Source: Simplicispira metamorpha
Lineage (GTDB): Bacteria > Pseudomonadota > Gammaproteobacteria > Burkholderiales > Burkholderiaceae_C
DNA length: 64,000 nucleotides
NCBI RefSeq assembly: GCF_004341365.1
Contig: NZ_SLXH01000016.1
Coordinates: 1-64,000 of the forward strand
Direction: 5' to 3'
Under the pieces are notes generated by a model. It searched no databases, was not told the origin of the DNA, and saw only the letters and a program-made list of their open reading frames with translations. How positions within the stretch are numbered: position 1 is the stretch's first letter; each line of letters starts with the position of its first letter. The position numbers and the translations under genes were made by a program. Shown here one piece after another: positions 63,015-64,000 of the stretch.

Positions 63015-63628
63015 CGGCCACCCCCAGCCCCATTGCCCGCAGCGAGCTGATTCTGGGCGGGCAAAAAAGCGGCAAATCGCGCCGTGCCGAATTGCTGGCG
63101 CGCGATTGGTTGGCCCAGTCGCCGCAGCACAGTGCGCTGTTGATTGCCACCGCCCAGCCCTGGGACGACGAGATGCGCGCGCGCATCCAGCGCCACCAGC
63201 GCGACCGCGCCGCGCGCGTGCCCGGTCTGGCCACCTTGGAGGAGCCGCTCGACCTGGCCGCCGTGCTCCAGCGCGAGAGCACACCGCATACCCTGATCGT
63301 GGTGGACTGCCTGACGCTGTGGCTGACCAACTGGCTGATGCCCGCCGATAGCGCAGCGCTGCCGCTGGCAGAGAATTCAGAGCCAAATCCGCCTCCAGCC
63401 CTCGCGTGGCAAGCGCAAGCAGCTCTCTTTTCAGGAGCGATTGCGCAGGCCCCTGGCCCCGTGGTGCTGGTGGGCAACGAGATTGGCCTGGGCGTCATCC
63501 CCCTGGGCCGGGAGGTGCGCGCTTTTGTCGATGCGCTGGGCCAGCTCAACCAGCAGATGGCCCAGGTGTGCGCGCGCGTCACCCTGATGGCGGCGGGCCT
63601 GCCGCTGACCCTGAAAGACACCGCATGA
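63011..63628 (+). CDS. cobU: Adenosylcobinamide kinase / guanylyltransferase
   Basis: A 205-residue enzyme that phosphorylates adenosylcobinamide and adds GMP. The Walker A motif is ILGGQKSGKSRRAE, Walker B is LIVVDCLTLWLTNWL, and the conserved VGNEIGLGVIPLGREVRAF is the family signature. A copy of the dispersed repeat is read in frame after residue about 120 (ENSEPNPPPALAWQAQAALF), lengthening a loop; E. coli CobU has 181 residues. Overlaps cobB and btuF by 4 bp each. Confidence 0.92.
   Translation: MTATPSPIARSELILGGQKSGKSRRAELLARDWLAQSPQHSALLIATAQPWDDEMRARIQRHQRDRAARVPGLATLEEPLDLAAVLQRESTPHTLIVVDCLTLWLTNWLMPADSAALPLAENSEPNPPPALAWQAQAALFSGAIAQAPGPVVLVGNEIGLGVIPLGREVRAFVDALGQLNQQMAQVCARVTLMAAGLPLTLKDTA
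63372..63440 (-). repeat. Dispersed repeat copy P, inside cobU
   Basis: agagccaaatccgcctccag then aagcgcaagcagctctcttt, in the same orientation and reading frame as the dnaX copies. Confidence 0.7.
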
Positions 63629-64000
63629 AGCCCACCCCGCCCAAGCGCATCCTGATCGTGGTGGCCGTGCTGCTGGGTCTGTTGCTGCTGATGTTCAGCC
63701 TGGCCAATGCGCAGCCGCTGCCGTCGGCCCAGCCGCCCGCCCCGCAGCCTGTGCGCGTCACCGACGACCGGGGGCGCACCGTGGTGCTGCCGCGCGCGCC
63801 CCAGCGCATCGTCAGTCTGCTGCCCTCGTTGAGCGAAACCGTGTGCGCGCTGGAGCAATGCCAGCGCCTGGTGGGCGTGGACCGCTACTCCAACTGGCCT
63901 GCCCACCTGACCCAACTGCCCCAGGTGGGCGGTGGCCTCGACCCCAACATCGAGGCCATCGTGGCCCTGCGCCCCGAGGTGGTGCTGATGGCCACCTCCT
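63625..64000 (+). CDS. btuF: Vitamin B12 ABC transporter substrate-binding protein, partial
   Basis: Only the first 125 residues are in the window; the gene runs off the right end. A signal peptide (ILIVVAVLLGLLLLMFSLAN) is followed by the BtuF/FecB-type start VRVTDDRGRTVVLPRAPQRI, VSLLPSLSETVCALEQCQRL and the VGVDRYSNWPAHLTQLPQVG segment with NIEAIVALRPEVVL. It would deliver B12 to a BtuCD permease, expected just beyond the window. The start overlaps the cobU stop (ATGA). Confidence 0.88.
   Translation, partial: MKPTPPKRILIVVAVLLGLLLLMFSLANAQPLPSAQPPAPQPVRVTDDRGRTVVLPRAPQRIVSLLPSLSETVCALEQCQRLVGVDRYSNWPAHLTQLPQVGGGLDPNIEAIVALRPEVVLMATS

Noticed and set aside
59742-63386. A 1214-residue open frame on the minus strand
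   Set aside because: It is antisense to btuB, cobB and cobU, which have full family signatures; high GC leaves the opposite strand open by codon bias. Its translation has no domain character.

Overview
The window is a stretch of chromosome from a betaproteobacterium of the Comamonadaceae type (Acidovorax-like; the genus is inferred). The evidence is high GC with strong GC3 bias in most genes, betaproteobacterial gene neighbourhoods (ffs/dnaX/ybaB/recR; cbb3 oxidase; mltD-gloB/yafS-rnhA), and a short dispersed repeat, built around an AGCTATC / GATAGCT core, scattered both between and inside genes.

Region 1 (1-4450) is the degraded end of a mobile element. It holds an AT-rich trypsin-like protease gene, the stump of an AAA-family plasmid/phage-type ATPase, a TubC-docking-like protein whose 3' end is chimeric, an AT-rich zinc-ribbon protein, and about 1.1 kb without a convincing gene. 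It ends at the 3' end of a tRNA-Thr(CGT), beside several short direct repeats that look like an integration site.

Region 2 (4450-18250) is core chromosome. It carries tRNA-Thr, fbp, pepN, prfB (with the programmed +1 frameshift), a hypothetical gene, an alpha/beta hydrolase, tas, a GGCTAY hexamer array, ybaK, plsY, the 4.5S RNA gene, dnaX (with an A9 slippage site and four in-frame dispersed-repeat copies), ybaB and recR.

Region 3 (18250-36400) holds an orphan ABC-type binding protein, mltD-gloB diverging from yafS-rnhA, an RND efflux pair, lapA, a small cytochrome c, ilvD, lgt, a malonate module (malonyl-CoA decarboxylase, enoyl-CoA hydratase, malonyl-CoA synthetase) and uspA.

Region 4 (36400-44160) is the microaerobic respiration cluster ccoI-ccoS-ccoN-ccoO-ccoQ-ccoP-ccoG-ccoH, with a well-placed FNR site in front of ccoN. 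The matching regulator (fnr) and the anaerobic heme gene hemN lie at 54.6-57 kb, again with FNR-like sites between them. The layout suggests one oxygen-responsive regulon split over two loci.

Region 5 (44260-58520) carries rlmD, a small lipoprotein, a Bax-inhibitor-1 family gene, an iron/heme uptake operon (bfd-tonB-exbB-exbD-hemP), an FMN-dependent hydroxy-acid oxidase, piuC with a catecholate-type TonB receptor and Fur-like sites, a SWIB-domain protein, fnr, hemN and two membrane transporter-like genes.

Region 6 (58600-64000) has the 6S RNA gene downstream of zapA and a zapB-like gene, then a cobalamin riboswitch followed by a B12 operon: btuB, cobyrinate a,c-diamide synthase, cobU and the start of btuF, which runs off the window.
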